Notes under the pieces: model-generated
Databases searched by the model: none
What the model saw: only the letters and a program-made list of their open reading frames with translations
Told to the model about the DNA's origin: nothing
NCBI RefSeq assembly: GCF_943734655.1
Contig: NC_071354.1
Coordinates: forward strand, 227,224,397-227,288,396
Reading direction: 5' to 3'
Length of the DNA stretch: 64,000 bases
DNA from: Sabethes cyaneus
Lineage: Eukaryota; Arthropoda; Insecta; Diptera; Culicidae
Position numbers and translations under genes: made by a program
Shown here: positions 33,901 through 46,264 of the stretch, one piece after another
How positions within the stretch are numbered: the stretch's first letter is position 1
Layout: each line of letters starts with the position of its first letter

Positions 33901-35079
33901 AGCCTACGTACGGTGAGGAAGAACGGAAGAAGGTAACTTCCGGTAGAGTAAAAATATGAGCTCTAATTAATCGCAGCAATTAACAGGCCACGAACGTCGC
34001 AAAAATCGTTTACCAACGCACGGGGAGACTTTTATATCAATTTGCTCTCCCCCCGTGGTTTCCATTTCCAGAACACTGCCAACGAGCCAGTTAAGTCAAC
34101 TGGAGCTGGTGTGTGTGTGTGTGTGTAATTGCGTTTTATGATTGTCGAGAGAAGCACTAGCAATTGTTACGATATGCTGAATGCGTGTTTATGAGATGTT
34201 TATGTTAATTGCGTGTTCAATTACAATGTTGGTTGGGCGAAACTGTGTTAAGACCTAAGTCTTAAGGAAAGTCTTAGAAATGGAACTAATGTTAATTTGG
34301 GGTGTTTCTCCCGATAAGCGGTTCAACCCTAAATAAACAGCAAATCGAGTCGTTTAATTCTGGGAAATTAGTACACCGAATACTAAATCGCGGTTCAAAT
34401 CTGTACATTTTTACAATCAATCTCATTGTGCGTTAATAAATTGTCACGGTCTCCTTAAGAGGACGGCGGCATGACTCGTCGTTCCAACTAAAGTAGCATT
34501 AACTTCTTTACGATGGTCGGGGTCCGCGGTGGTAACGGTGACCGTAAAGAGCGCTGCATTCGGTGTGTCGCGTTTTTCACAATTCCATAAATTGTGTTAC
34601 ATTTAGCAGCACGAAACGCTTGGGACGATTTATGGGACAACTTAGTCAAATTGGCTGTAAAATGATTTATTCCATCTTTCCTTCTGGCTTCTGGTCATGA
34701 TGGCGGCAGCAGCAGCAGCACCAGCAACAGCATGACCCTTCACGTAGTCGTCCGACTAGCCAAGCAAGCAAACAAAGTCCTACCAACCAACAAACTGCCA
34801 TCACTCATAGAGCCGCTGACCGGGTTGTAAATGTGTGTTGGGGGGAGAATAGTTGAACTTTTGTGTTTTGCCATGTTGTTTTATGATTTTGATATTCCAG
34901 CAGCACGATGCTTGAACAATGTAAAGCACTGCCGAGGGTCGTTTGTGGAGCACATACCTATAAGAGCGATAAACTAGAGATTTTTGTTCAATCGGAAGAG
35001 TGGACATTAATATCAAAGGTTAAATTTGTGCCTAACAATTTTCTAGAAATAAAAGAAGAAGGTAAAATGTAAGATGCAA
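30965..35079. other. Low-repeat DNA, possibly intronic or intergenic
   Basis: About 4 kb with balanced base composition, a CGGACGGACGG run (31395-31415), a GGCTG run (31622-31642), a GT run (34111-34127) and AGC runs (34708-34732). Many overlapping frames of 60-130 codons on both strands, none with a domain. No splice-consistent gene model could be built by eye. Confidence 0.4.
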
Positions 35080-35086
35080 TAAGTAA

Positions 35087-35572
35087 GGCCATTACAAATA
35101 TTTTAAAAAGTTTTTGTCCCTCCGGTGTTGGGCCACTGAAGGGCTGGGGGGGGGGGGGGGTGGCGAAAAAAACAAAGAGAATTTTTTGAATCGAGCCAAA
35201 AAAATATGAATTTTAGACATTTTTATTTATAAGTTTAAACGTGAAAACCAAATCTATTCTTGCTTTTAATATAAACGTTGTTAATTTCCATGCAAAATCT
35301 ACGAAAAAAAGACAAAAACGAAAGATAATTTTTTTGCCGATTTTCGGAAATTCCGCTGTTTGAATTTCCCTTTCTATTTCATGCTAGAAGCGTTAATTCA
35401 ACTCGTACACTCATTTTTCAAGTTTTTCAGGCTGTAGAACCCACAGACAATTGAATTTATAAAAAAAAATTATCTCATATCCTACAAATTATTTTTTTTG
35501 TCCCCCGATTTTTCAAGCCGATTCCCAAGGGGGGCGGGGTGTCAAAAACTTTGAAAATGATTTGCAATGGCC
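35087..35572. mobile_element. 486-bp inverted-repeat element
   Basis: The ends GGCCATTACAAAT and, reversed, GGCCATTGCAAAT extend imperfectly to AAAGTTTTTG. TAAGTAA flanks both sides (35080-35086 and 35573-35579), a possible 7-bp target duplication. The right copy runs into an AGTAAAA repeat, so chance is possible. A run of 15 G is at 35146-35160. Non-coding. Confidence 0.55.
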
Positions 35573-35574
35573 TA

Positions 35575-35860
35575 AGTAAAAAGTAAAAAGTAAAAAATAA
35601 AAAGTAAAAAATAAAAAATAAAAAGTAAAAAGTAAAGATCAAAAACTAAAAAGTAAAAAACAATGAACAGTAAACCGAATACAGAAACCGGAAAACTGGA
35701 ATTGAAATTAAAAAAAAACTTTTCACAACTGAGTTCAGAAAATTGAAAAGTAAAAGGAAAATGTACAGCAGAAAATGAAGAAAGAAAAACAGATTATGAA
35801 AATTGAAAGCAAGACTGACAACATAAAATCGCAAAAACGGAACACGCGTGAACAAAAACT
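35575..35860. repeat. AAAAGTA heptamer run and purine-rich tract
   Basis: About 60 bp of AAAAAGT units followed by degenerate A-rich sequence. The unit is the complement of the TACTTTT array at 45801-46264. Confidence 0.8.
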
Positions 35861-35949
35861 TTTTCCTTTTTTTCGGGTTATCCAGCAGGTCACAATAGCG
35901 TATAATACTCTGCGCCGGGCCCTTTTGTGATATCAACAAAGTGTCAGGG

Positions 35950-38290
35950 AGACCTCAAATATCAGTTCTACCTGACGAGACGCTGAAGGTGGGGTGGTCC
36001 CAAAGCCCACTGAGCGCGTTCCAGCAGCCGGAGGCCTGCTTCTGGTGCTTTGAGCGGGGACACAAGTCCTGGAGCTGTAAGCAGCCAGACCGAAGCAACC
36101 TATAGCGAGGGACTGTGCTGCGCTGCTCAAGTGCCTGATATGTATCGGCCAACGGGACGCTAAGCACATAATAGGAGACCCAAAGTGCCCGGCAGGCACG
36201 CCGGCGACTAAAACACGGGCGTAGTTCAGGTAACGCAAGACGCAACTAAACTTGAAACACTGCTACGCGGGCTGTTGTACCAAGCAGTTATCAGTTACAG
36301 ACTCGTTGTCGGCACCACAAGTACCTTCAGTAGGAACTGTGGTGATCGCGGTATGCCCGATCCGAACGCTGATCATTTGGTTGAGGTACTGTCACGAGCG
36401 TATGACGCTACCATACCTAGGAAAGGTCAACCTAGGTATGGGAGGTCACCGCCTTACTGGTTGACAGATGAAATAGCGGAACTCCACGGAGCTTGCTGTC
36501 ATGCGAGGAGAATTATGCAAAGAGCTCGTTCGGACGAAGGCATGGTTGAATGTCGAGTAGCACTTGTTACTGCACGCGCAGCGCTTAAGAACGGGATAGA
36601 AGCTAGTAAACGAGCCTGCTTTGAAAGGTTATCTGCTAGTGCCAATGCGAACTTGTGGGGTGATGCCTACAGGATCGTAATGGCAAAGACCAAGAGCGTG
36701 ATAACGCCCGCAATCGCCAGATATGCTGGAGTGGATCATCGAGGGCCTCTTTCCGCGCCACAAGCCAAGGCCCTGGCCCCAGGCCGCTGAGTCGTCCCAC
36801 GCTCGACGTTCCAGTATCTCAGACCATAACGTAGCCTCCCAGCCGAACATCCAAAATAACTTGAGCGACAGCGGTTTAGAGGTCGGGGAGGAAGTGACTT
36901 TTACGAAAGAGGAACTCATTGAGATTGCTAAATCCCTAAAGGTGAGCAAGGCTCCGGGGCCAAACGGAATCCCGAATATGGCCATTAAAGCGGCTATACT
37001 AGAGGCTCCCGAATTATTCGGGGCAGTAATGAGTAGATGCTTGGAAGCTGGCCATTTTTCGGACAGATGGAAGCGACAGAACGTGGTCCTATTGCCGAAG
37101 CCGGGAAACCCCCCGGGTGTCCCTTCGTTATATAGGCCGATCTATCTGCTCGATACTGCCGGTAAGATGCTGGAGAGGGTTATCCTTAACAGACTCGTAC
37201 AGTACACTGAGGGTACAAACGGTCTGTCAAGGAACGAATTCGGTTTCCGAAAAGACAAATCTACGGTGGATGCCACCTTGTCTGTCACTAAGACAGCCGA
37301 GGTGGCAATCCAGCGCAAGAGGACGGGTATCCGCTATCGCGCAGTTATCACGCTCGACGTGAGAAATGCGTTTAATAGCGTTAGCTGTGACTCCATAGCC
37401 AACTCGCTTCGGAACGTCCAAGTGTCGGTGTCGCTGTACAGGGTTCTGGAAAATTATTTCCAGAATCGTGTGCTATGCTACAGCACGGAGGAACACGGGT
37501 CAGAAGTACGTTCCAATCACCGCAGGGGTTCCGCAAGGTTTAATACTAAGCCCGGCGTTGTGGAACGTCATGTATGACGAGGTGTTGAAGCTATAGTTCC
37601 CGGTAGGGGTGGTGATAGTCGGCTTTGCGGACGACATCACCTTGGAAGATTGGATGCGATTCAGGAAACTGGAGCTAGCGCATCATAAAACGGAGGTTAT
37701 CGTGGTGAACAACCGCAAGTCGGTGCAGCAAGTAAATATCAGCGTCGGGGACTGCACTATTTCGTCCTTAAAACTCCTGAGAGTCATGGTCGACGACAAG
37801 CTCAAGTTCGGGAGCCTCGTCGGCTATGCCTGCAAGAAGGCTTCCACAGCTATTTCGGCATTGTCTTGTATGATGTCTAATAGCTCTGCGGTATATAGCA
37901 GCAAGCGAAGGCTATTAGCCAACGTGGTCCAGTCTATACTCAGGTATGGCGGGCCGGTATGGTCATCGGCGTTAGGTACCAAAAGCTATCTAGCCAAGCT
38001 GGACAGCACCTATCGTCTCATGTGCTTGAGAGTGGCGAGTGCGTATCGCACAGTTTCACATGACACAATCTGCGCATTAGCGGGTATGATGCCTATTGGC
38101 ATCATCCTACATCCCCCAGCATTTAACCACTGTCCCAAAACAGGTCTGCAAAGTAAATCGAGAGCATCACGACCTGGACTTTCGCAGTAGTCGACAGAAG
38201 CTTTAAAATATAGAGTCGCACCCGCCTCCCAACCCTCGAGACCAAATAGCTAGTGCGCAATATCTATAACTATAACTATAACAGTAATTC
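35950..38290 (+). pseudogene. R1-clade non-LTR retrotransposon lacking its endonuclease
   Basis: Starts with a piece of ORF1: a CCHC zinc knuckle CFWCFERGHKSWSC (36037-36078). Then from about 36340 comes the linker before the RT (DHLVEVLSRAYDATIP). The RT follows, with KAPGPNGIPNMAIKAAI, YRPIYLLDTAGKMLERVIL, EFGFRKDKSTVDA and LDVRNAFNSV. After frameshifts there is GVPQGLILSPALWNVM (about 37526-37573) and VGFADDITL (37618-37644). The C-terminal region with AVYSSKRRLLANVVQSILRY runs to TAG at 38188. The apurinic endonuclease domain that should lie between ORF1 and RT is absent, so there is an internal deletion near 36240. The 3' end has TATAAC repeats (38265-38281), a typical non-LTR tail. Confidence 0.85.
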
Positions 38291-38299
38291 GCCCATTGT

Positions 38300-38720
38300 G
38301 CAAACACAGCAACAGTATCGCGTGAGCTCGGAATTCTTTTCGTTATTTTACCGGTATTTTGTTGACGGTGTGTATTAAAATTGCGCTAGTGAGCGGATGC
38401 AATGTTTTTTAGTACGTATTAGATGAAAGTTTGGTGAAAATCGATAAACTAACAGTGTAAACGAAAGATTTAGTGAGTGTTATTCATTGTCACATAAGAC
38501 AAACAAGCAGTCATTGTGCCGGTAGCGCTGCAGAGTGGCAATTGGTACCGCTGTATAGAAATCACGGTGGTCCTCAGTGTGAATGCGCTTGGCTAAAATC
38601 GAAAATAAATAAAAGTTCTGAAAAAAAAAATTTAAGTGGTGGCAATCGATTAACAAGTTGAACTTCTCCCGTCATTACATTTCTCGTTAAACCCATCTTT
38701 TGTGTGGTCCATCTGTTGAA
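38300..38720 (+). other. Probable 5' leader of the following non-LTR element
   Basis: Non-coding sequence between the R1 tail and ORF1. It starts about where the R1 tail ends and has no other repeat signature. Confidence 0.45.
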
Positions 38721-39933
38721 ATGGATTCGAATTGCTGCGAGTGCTCTAAGCCGATCAAATCGCTCGAGTTCATGCAGTGCGATGGCTTTTGCAAACAAAC
38801 CGCGCATCTCAAATGTGTCGGCTTAAAACGTCCCAACATGGACTTCATAAATGAACATGAAAACTTGCTATGGTTTTGTGACGGGTGTTTATTAAAATTG
38901 AAAACATTTAAAGAAAACCCAGCACCAACGGCAGATATTGTGAATGCAATGAAAAATGTACTCACTGATTCATTAGCTGAATTGAAGGTTGAATTGCAGG
39001 AGACTAAGCAATTAGCGGTATCACTGAATGAAAAGGTACAATCGAGCAGCACTAGTAGTTTAAATCTGACCCGACCCGTTTGGCCAAACTTGAAACGTCC
39101 TCGTGAAATTTCTGCAAGGGAAATACCGAGATCTCGTCCGACGGCTATTCTCGTTGGTGGTACGAAACCCATCGAAAAAGCAGATATGATTGTCCAAACT
39201 GTTGCTAAGCCGCCAGAGAAATTTTGGATTTACGTCTCCAGAATTGCACCTCACGTGACCGAACAGGATGTAGCCAAGTTAGTGAAAGATTGCCTAAAGA
39301 CTGACCAGCCAATAGATGTGAAAAAACTTGTGCGTAGAGACGCCGACCTTACTCAACTGGCATTTATATCCTTCAAAGTTGGAGTCGATAACAAGTTGAA
39401 GGAAACTGCTCTTGATCCATCCGTCTGGCCGAAAGGAATATTCTTCCGGGAATTTGAAAATATCCGTACGGAACGGGATTTTTGGGGGCCTTCCAAAACC
39501 CCTCGAATCGACGGGAAATCATCACCTGCTGTCCCACCGCCCACCCCATTTATCACCCCTTGTCAGTAAGAAACGAGTCCAGTCTAGATGCTTCTTCCAT
39601 TTCATTGATGACAACATTGCTTCGACAACGGAACGCACGATAAATAGCATAATGGAAGACCCTAAGCCCTCCGACACAGTCGTGCGTTGCAGTTATCATC
39701 CTGACACTGAAAGTTCCCGCCTGCAAAGTCGTTCCGTTCCTGTGTCCGGAAATGGCGAGGGGTTCTTCCAACTTGCTCGATCAGAACGCACGTCTTCAGA
39801 CACTACGGGAACTTCAGCTTTATCCGATCCAGCCGAGTCTTCTGCTACCCTTCACCAACCGAGTCATTCTAATCCAGTGAGTGATACTGGGGCAGAGGGC
39901 TCCCGGCCTGCTTCTACTGGACCAAATGGATAG
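38721..39933 (+). pseudogene. ORF1 of a non-LTR retrotransposon, PHD-finger type
   Basis: The first frame 38721-39569 gives 282 residues. Residues about 5-55 form a C4HC3-type PHD finger (CCEC, CDGFCKQTAHLKC, WFCDGC). A coiled-coil-like stretch follows at about 75-115. Then comes a conserved block with FWIYVSRIAPHVTEQDV and GIFFREFENIR. The ATG at 38721 was preferred over an upstream in-frame TTG. Near 39565 a frameshift moves the reading to another frame, which continues as a serine-rich tail to TAG at 39931. PHD-bearing ORF1 proteins are known in some insect non-LTR elements and probably act in RNP or chromatin targeting. Directly followed by the ORF2 endonuclease. Confidence 0.75.
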
Positions 39934-39944
39934 CGCAAAGATGA

Positions 39945-40681
39945 CGACGACGCCGCTACTTCTCTGCGATTTTACTACCAGAATGTCAGAGGGTTAAAGT
40001 CTAAAATTGTCGAGTTTTTTCTAGCTTGTATCGACCAGGACTATGACGTTATCATGCTAGTAGAATCTTGGCTCGACGACAGAATCAATTCCGTACAACT
40101 ATTTGTGCAATCAGTACGCTGTTTACCGAATGGATCGAAACCCTTTAAACAGTGTCCGTAGGGTTGGTGGCGGTGTTGTAATTGCCGTCAGAAAGTGTTT
40201 TGACTCAACCTATTGCGAAGTTGCCCATTCCGCTGGTCTAGAACAGATATTCGTTCCAATTCGACTAAGAAACAGACATCTATTTGTTGGATGCTTCTAC
40301 TTACCCCCGGATAAACATGCCGATCTTGAGGTTATTCAAGCACATGTGGATTGTATTGAAAGGGTTCACCAAGTTTCAAATGTTGATGATACAATAATTG
40401 TGGCCGGTGACTATAATCAGCCTAATTTGAAGTGGAAATTTTCGCAGCATAACTATTTGTATGTTGATGCAGCCAATACTCTTTCCAGAGGACGTAATGA
40501 AGCAATGGTTCAAGAAATACTACTTGATGGTGTAGCTAGATGCAATCTTTTACAGATTAATGGCATTTCTAATCCTTATGGGCGATATCTCGACCTCGTA
40601 TTCATCAGCAAAACAGCTAGTTACGCTGTCCCGTCTCGCGCCATTGACCCTCTAGTTCCACTTGACGAATATCCTTACTAG
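39945..40681 (+). pseudogene. ORF2 endonuclease domain, RT missing
   Basis: Apurinic-endonuclease-type domain. It reads LRFYYQNVRGLKSKIVEFF and VIMLVESWLDDRI in one frame (39968-40090). After a frameshift near 40100 it continues AVYRMDRNPLN, GGGVVIAV, VGCFYLPP, AGDYNQPNLKW and YLDLVFIS to a stop at 40679. The E of VESW and the D and N of GDYNQP are conserved catalytic positions. The reverse transcriptase that should follow is not found, so the copy ends abnormally at its 3' side by a deletion or recombination. Confidence 0.8.
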
Positions 40682-40689
40682 TCCTAAGC

Positions 40690-41230
40690 CCCCGATCGAC
40701 CCAGTCAAATTATATTTCGGAGGCAATTTTCGGAGACATATGTGACAGCTGTGATAGATAAGGATGAGCCCCAGAAACATTCATCTACTGATTATTAGAG
40801 ATCCTTGCACTGGCTTTATTCTTAAACGGAATAAAAGCACTTTCTGAACAACGCAATAATCAAATTTGATAAATTTTTACTCCCATTCCCATCCCCAGTA
40901 TTTTGATGATGCATACCCACATTCAAAAGTAAAAGTGATCACTGTTCATTAGTTGATTAGTTAAAAAGTCCTACACCACGTCAAGGCTCAGTTTTCTCGT
41001 AGGGGAAAGATACGTGTGAAAAGAAACTGAACAAAAACAGCAGACGGGGAACTAAAAACCCTAAATCAAAAGTTGGAAACAGAAAATGGAAAGTAGCGTA
41101 AAAAAGCAGAAAACAAAAATTTAAAATGGAAATGAAAAAATAGGCTTCGGAAACGAAAGCTAAAAATTAGCCCAAAATCTAAAATCAAAAACAAAAATCA
41201 GGAAACAAAAAATAAAACGTAAGAAGCAAG
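40690..41230. repeat. Purine-rich degenerate tract and flank
   Basis: 40690-40985 is unassigned. From about 40990 the sequence is A/G-rich with GAAAACAAAAATC-type units, the complement of the pyrimidine-rich tracts at 13183-13870. Confidence 0.55.
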
Positions 41231-44200
41231 GAGATTAATTGGGAAAATTAATCAAAGGGCTATAACCCTTATATTAATTCCTTGTAGTTTGTCTTTCAGT
41301 TCACCTAGTTTATCCTGCAGTAAAAGTTTCGTTTTGATTACAAATAGAGCTATAACTTTGCTGCGTATAAATCTGTATAACCTACATAGTTCGAACGTAA
41401 CATACTATTAATATCTGCAACGACGGTTATTGCTTGTATACCGGTCCACGGGAAGAGAATCTACCGGAAGATCTTCCCCGCTTGTGCCATATGTACGTAT
41501 GTAGCAAAGTAAAGCATTGACATAGTGTATGTATGCTCATATCCCAAACGATTGAACGATAAAGTTTCACTTTCCGGCATATTCGGCACGTCAGAACCGT
41601 TCCGGTGTACAAGTTACAAGTTACGGCTATAACATGCGGCCTTCTGGCTTGCCAGGACGGTGGGTGGATGGGTGGACCTTTGTGGGCGATATGTGCCTAA
41701 AATAGGTTTCTTTTTGTGGGTGCCACAATGGGGTGTTCCGTGACGCCACATCGATTTTCGACGACCAAGGAGAATTCCGTTGAAGCCGCAACGTGACGAC
41801 TTTATTGGCGCTGCCCGCCAGCCCCGATAAGGAGAAACGGCCTTTCAGTGCTTTCGTGTGTGGGAAACGGTTTCCCACTGTCAGTAAAAGTAGCTGCTTT
41901 GCAGTTGTGGGATTTGTTGGAGGCCGCTACCAGTTGAGAAGATTGTTGGTTGGATTAATTGCGAGAATGGAGAGGATATTTTTAAAATAATGATCTGAAT
42001 GATTAACAGTTCAACAATATTTTTAGGTTAGGCTTTATCACTGACAGCTGCGTATCTGTTTCGTCCGTCCTTCAGCAGCCAATAATATGATAATGCCGTT
42101 TGTCGACAGCGTAATCTGCTCTCGGGTAATTAATGATTGATGATAAAAGCATCGGTCTTGTGATTCTGAATGACGCTTTCCGTGCCGTTGTGTTTCCACA
42201 CGTTTTTGTGAGTGATATGTTTCGACTACACTGTCTGAATAACAGCAGACGACGGAGGACGGAGGTTGATCAAGAAAAACAAAGCCAAGGTTAAAGCCAT
42301 TGTGTTGTTAGTAATGGGTCGATTTGCTACGTAAAAAGTTCCTTTCAACGGCGATAAATGACGACCCTCCCTGCTTGTGCATATATCATAAATCAGTCCT
42401 TTTTGCGCTAGAAGGCTTCTTCTCGTGGCAATAAATTTTGAACTTTTTTTGTCTTTGTTCCCTTGGTTATTTAGGGTAATTACTCTGCCTGAGGATATAC
42501 GTATTGTTACATACAATGGATCAGCGGAACAGAGTGTAAAAAATGTTTGAAAACTCGCCTAGCCTGTTCTAGCGGCTGATGGAGTGTTGTACAATTTTGC
42601 ACAATAGAAATCGAAAAAAAGAGACACACTCATATATTAATACCACAAAGTTGGGATATTTTTTCATTCCACTAATATGATAGATCATTTTAATTCAAAA
42701 AAGCGAAAAATTGAACTTTGAGTCATAATATTGAATGAAAATGATATCCTTCGGATGCTTTTGGGTAGCCTTGTAAGTCTGCTGAAAAAGTATATTAGAA
42801 AAACATCAAGCCGACGATGATGGCGTTATAAACAAGGCTGTTCTCAGACCAACTTTCTTATTGTGACGGCGAATAGCAAAATATTGCGCTTTTTTTCGAA
42901 GTGAGAATGAATGTGACTGGTCCAGTGATTAGACAGTACGAGTATGTTGACGGTAAGACGAAAATAATGCAGGATCGTACTCTCCGTTTGTCAATTACGT
43001 CGGAGGGTACTCGACTTATATGACAAGCTGACGGCAGAAAAACTGCGGATTACGGTTATTAACGCAGGAAATACACTTCATCACATTCTAGAACAGCCTT
43101 ATTACCGAGAAGCATGTCTTATCATATGACTTTTATCCACAATTTAATTTATTTTAGGCAACTTGAATTTGAGCCAGAATTTCTCTCAATGTTTTATTAC
43201 CAAAAAATAAAATCGAGCAAATTTCGTCAATCTGTCCAGTCTCAAAATTTGTAGATCAAATTTCCAGCTTCCGATCATAAATAATCCTTGGTTGCCACCA
43301 AGCACAGCCGACTCAAATACTGAACGCCGGACTCCCTCCTAAAAGAAGAAACAATCCAGAAGTTTGATCCGGAAGCAAAATAAAGCTGGAGGCAATTTTT
43401 CAACTGTAACCTTTTGGGGCGCAAAGAAAAAAAATTGGATCCGAATTCTTCCGGTACAGTGCGCTTACCGCGAAACACCGGACATAAACTGAAGGAGACA
43501 CATTGTTAGTCACCCGAGTGAAAGAAAAAAAAATCGTCACGCTTATTGGCACACGGTAAAAAGCAGCACGGGAACGTTCCGAGCTGGAGCAACGAGCCGC
43601 AGACCGACAGCTAACCAAACCGTTTGAAAACACAAACAAGCTATTTGCAACTTGTTCTCCCCCCTTTGCATCTGGTTTTATTCTCTTTATCTTCGGGAAA
43701 ACACTCATCAATGTTGGCTTTTCCTCGGAATTGTCCCCGGCTGCCGGCTGATTGGGTGACGGGACATTTTTTTTTTGCTCCTCAGTCGTCCGCTTTTGTT
43801 TCTCCGCTCTGCCCGCAGTCAAATTCGATTCGATTGTTTCTTTCCTTCCCAGCGGCAGCCCAGAGGGTGGCGGATGGATTTCGAATTTTCGCATGAAATT
43901 TGAAATGCAATCGATCAAGAAAGACCGATTTCGGTTCCGATTCCGGGAAGCTACTTTTTCATGGTTGCTGCTGCCTTCCTGTGTGTTGTTATGCTAGGAA
44001 AATTGTTTTCCCCGCCGGATAATGGGGGCCAAATAGAATATGCCGATTAGCTGCTTTTTCTTTTTTTTTGCCAGAGGTGGTTCGATGATGGAGATGAATT
44101 CATTTAAAAAGTTGAACAATGCCAGGGGGGTACCGCTTAATGGAACAAATGTGTGACTCCATTATCAATGCGTTCCCGCTGTTATTTTTTCAATGGAGTT

Positions 44201-44690
44201 GCCTGGTTTTGTTTAACTTCATTCTCTGAAATAATTTCATTCTATTCTTTTTCGTTTTTATTTGGTTTCTGTGAAACAATTATAAACAGTTGCAAACTCG
44301 ATTAATAGAGTTAATTAATAGAGCACCTATCGCAGTCCGTGATTATTGACTGGGCATGAGACGTTTTATGGAATGATAATAGAAATATTGAGTAGTTTTT
44401 CGGAAAGGAAATTTGAGACAGGCAAAGTATACGACAATGATTTCTGAATACTTCACTCTAAAATTCGAACTGGGGAAGTTTCTGAATATAAAAACAAAAT
44501 ACAAAATACAAAAAGAAAACAGAATTGCGCTTCAACATATCCATCAGTGTAAAATTGACAGTTTTCCGTTGTCAGATTGGGCTGACGGATGCGCTGCCGC
44601 ATCATTCTATCTGGTCATAAGAATGGTTGTTGGCTCTTGATGACGAAGTGGATCGAAAATGATAAAAAGGACGAGTAGCTCTGATGTTCA
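41231..44690. other. Low-repeat DNA, possibly intronic or intergenic
   Basis: No domain-bearing frame and no terminal-repeat element recognised. A minus-strand frame at 43400-43918 (172 codons) has basic and serine-rich composition, with no signal. Confidence 0.4.
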
Positions 44691-45745
44691 ATTTCGGGTC
44701 AATATTGGCCCTATTTAGGTACATACTATTTTGATCCAATTTTAGTTCAAGTTGAAGTCAATTTTTGGTACAATGATGGTCTGATTTGCATTCAGTTTTG
44801 GTATTCTAGTTTAATTTTGTCCCAATTATGGTCCACAGCCGACTAATTTTGATTTATTTTTGGCGTAATTTTATTCCAAATTTGATCTTATTTTGCTCCT
44901 ACTTTGGTCCAACTTTGGTCTGGTGTGGGTCCAATTGTGGTCCAATTTTAGTCCGATGTTGGTACAACTTTAGACCACTTTAGGTATTATTGTTGTCTAA
45001 CTGTGATTCAATTTTGGTCCGATTACGATTAATTTTCAATTCTGAATCTACAATTTCCAATCTTTTTGGTTTTTGGTCTAAATTAAATTCAACTTTGCTC
45101 CATTATTGTCGGTCCACTTTGAATCTAATTTTATTCTTACTTTGGTCCAATTTTAGTTCGATTTTGGTTCAACTATGGTCTAGTTTGGTTCAACTTTGAT
45201 TCGATTTGTGTTCAATTTAGATTCGATTCTTGTCCGATTTTGGTTTGGTAATTTTGCTACGATTTTCATCTAATTTTGGTCCAAATGTCCAATTCTGGGC
45301 TTACTTTGAACCAATTGTGGTTTGATCGTGGTTCATTCTCGATTCAGCTTTGGTTCAATTTTGGGTCAATATTGGTCCTATTTAAGTCCTATTTTGGTCC
45401 ACTTTTAGTACAACTTCAAGTCCATTTTTGGTACAATGATGGCTTGATTTTCATTCAGTTTTGGTATTCTAGTTTAATTTTGTACCAATTATGGTCCACT
45501 TGCGTTTAATTTTGATTTATTTTTAGTGCAATTTTGGTTTTATTTTGCTTCTGCTTTAGCACAACTTTGATCCGGTGTTGGTCCCATTGTGGTTCAAATT
45601 TAATCTAATATTGGCCAACTTTGTTCCACTTTGGGTATTTTTTTTTGTCTAACTTTGGTTCAATTTTGGTCCGATTTCGATTCAACTACGGTTTAATTTG
45701 GGCCAACTTTGATTCGATGTTTGTCCAATTTTTTATCCAGTTTTT
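44690..45745. repeat. CCAATTTTGGTC satellite, tract 7
   Basis: About 1.05 kb of the same degenerate unit as the 14.5-29.7 kb tracts, in the same orientation, 15 kb away. A phrase of about 120 bp recurs inside it (GTACAATGATGGTCTGATTT at 44768 and a variant at 45430), so part of it was duplicated at higher order. Confidence 0.85.
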
Positions 45746-46264
45746 GACTTTTGACTTTTGACTTTTGACTTTTGACTTTTGACTTTTTTTTGACTTTTGA
45801 CTTTTTACTTTTTACTTTTACTTTTTACTTTTTACTTTTTACTTTTTACTTTTTACTTTTTACTTTTTACTTTTTACTTTTTACTTTTTACTTTTTACTT
45901 TTTACTTTTTACTTTTTACTTTTTACTTTTTACTTTTTACTTTTTACTTTTTACTTTTTACTTTTTACTTTTTACTTTTTACTTTTTACTTTTTACTTTT
46001 TACTTTTTACTTTTTACTTTTTACTTTTTACTTTTTACTTTTTACTTTTTACTTTTTACTTTTTACTTTTTACTTTTTACTTTTTACTTTTTACTTTTTA
46101 CTTTTTACTTTTTACTTTTTACTTTTTACTTTTTACTTTTTACTTTTTACTTTTTACTTTTTACTTTTTACTTTTTACTTTTTACTTTTTACTTTTTACT
46201 TTTTACTTTTTACTTTTTACTTTTTACTTTTTACTTTTTACTTTTTACTTTTTACTTTTTACTT
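45746..46264. repeat. GACTTTT then TACTTTT heptamer array
   Basis: About seven GACTTTT units grade into roughly 65 nearly perfect TACTTTT units. Because seven is not a multiple of three, all frames cycle through the same codons without stops, producing spurious FTFYFLL frames. The perfect homogeneity contrasts with the degenerate satellite just before it. Confidence 0.97.
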
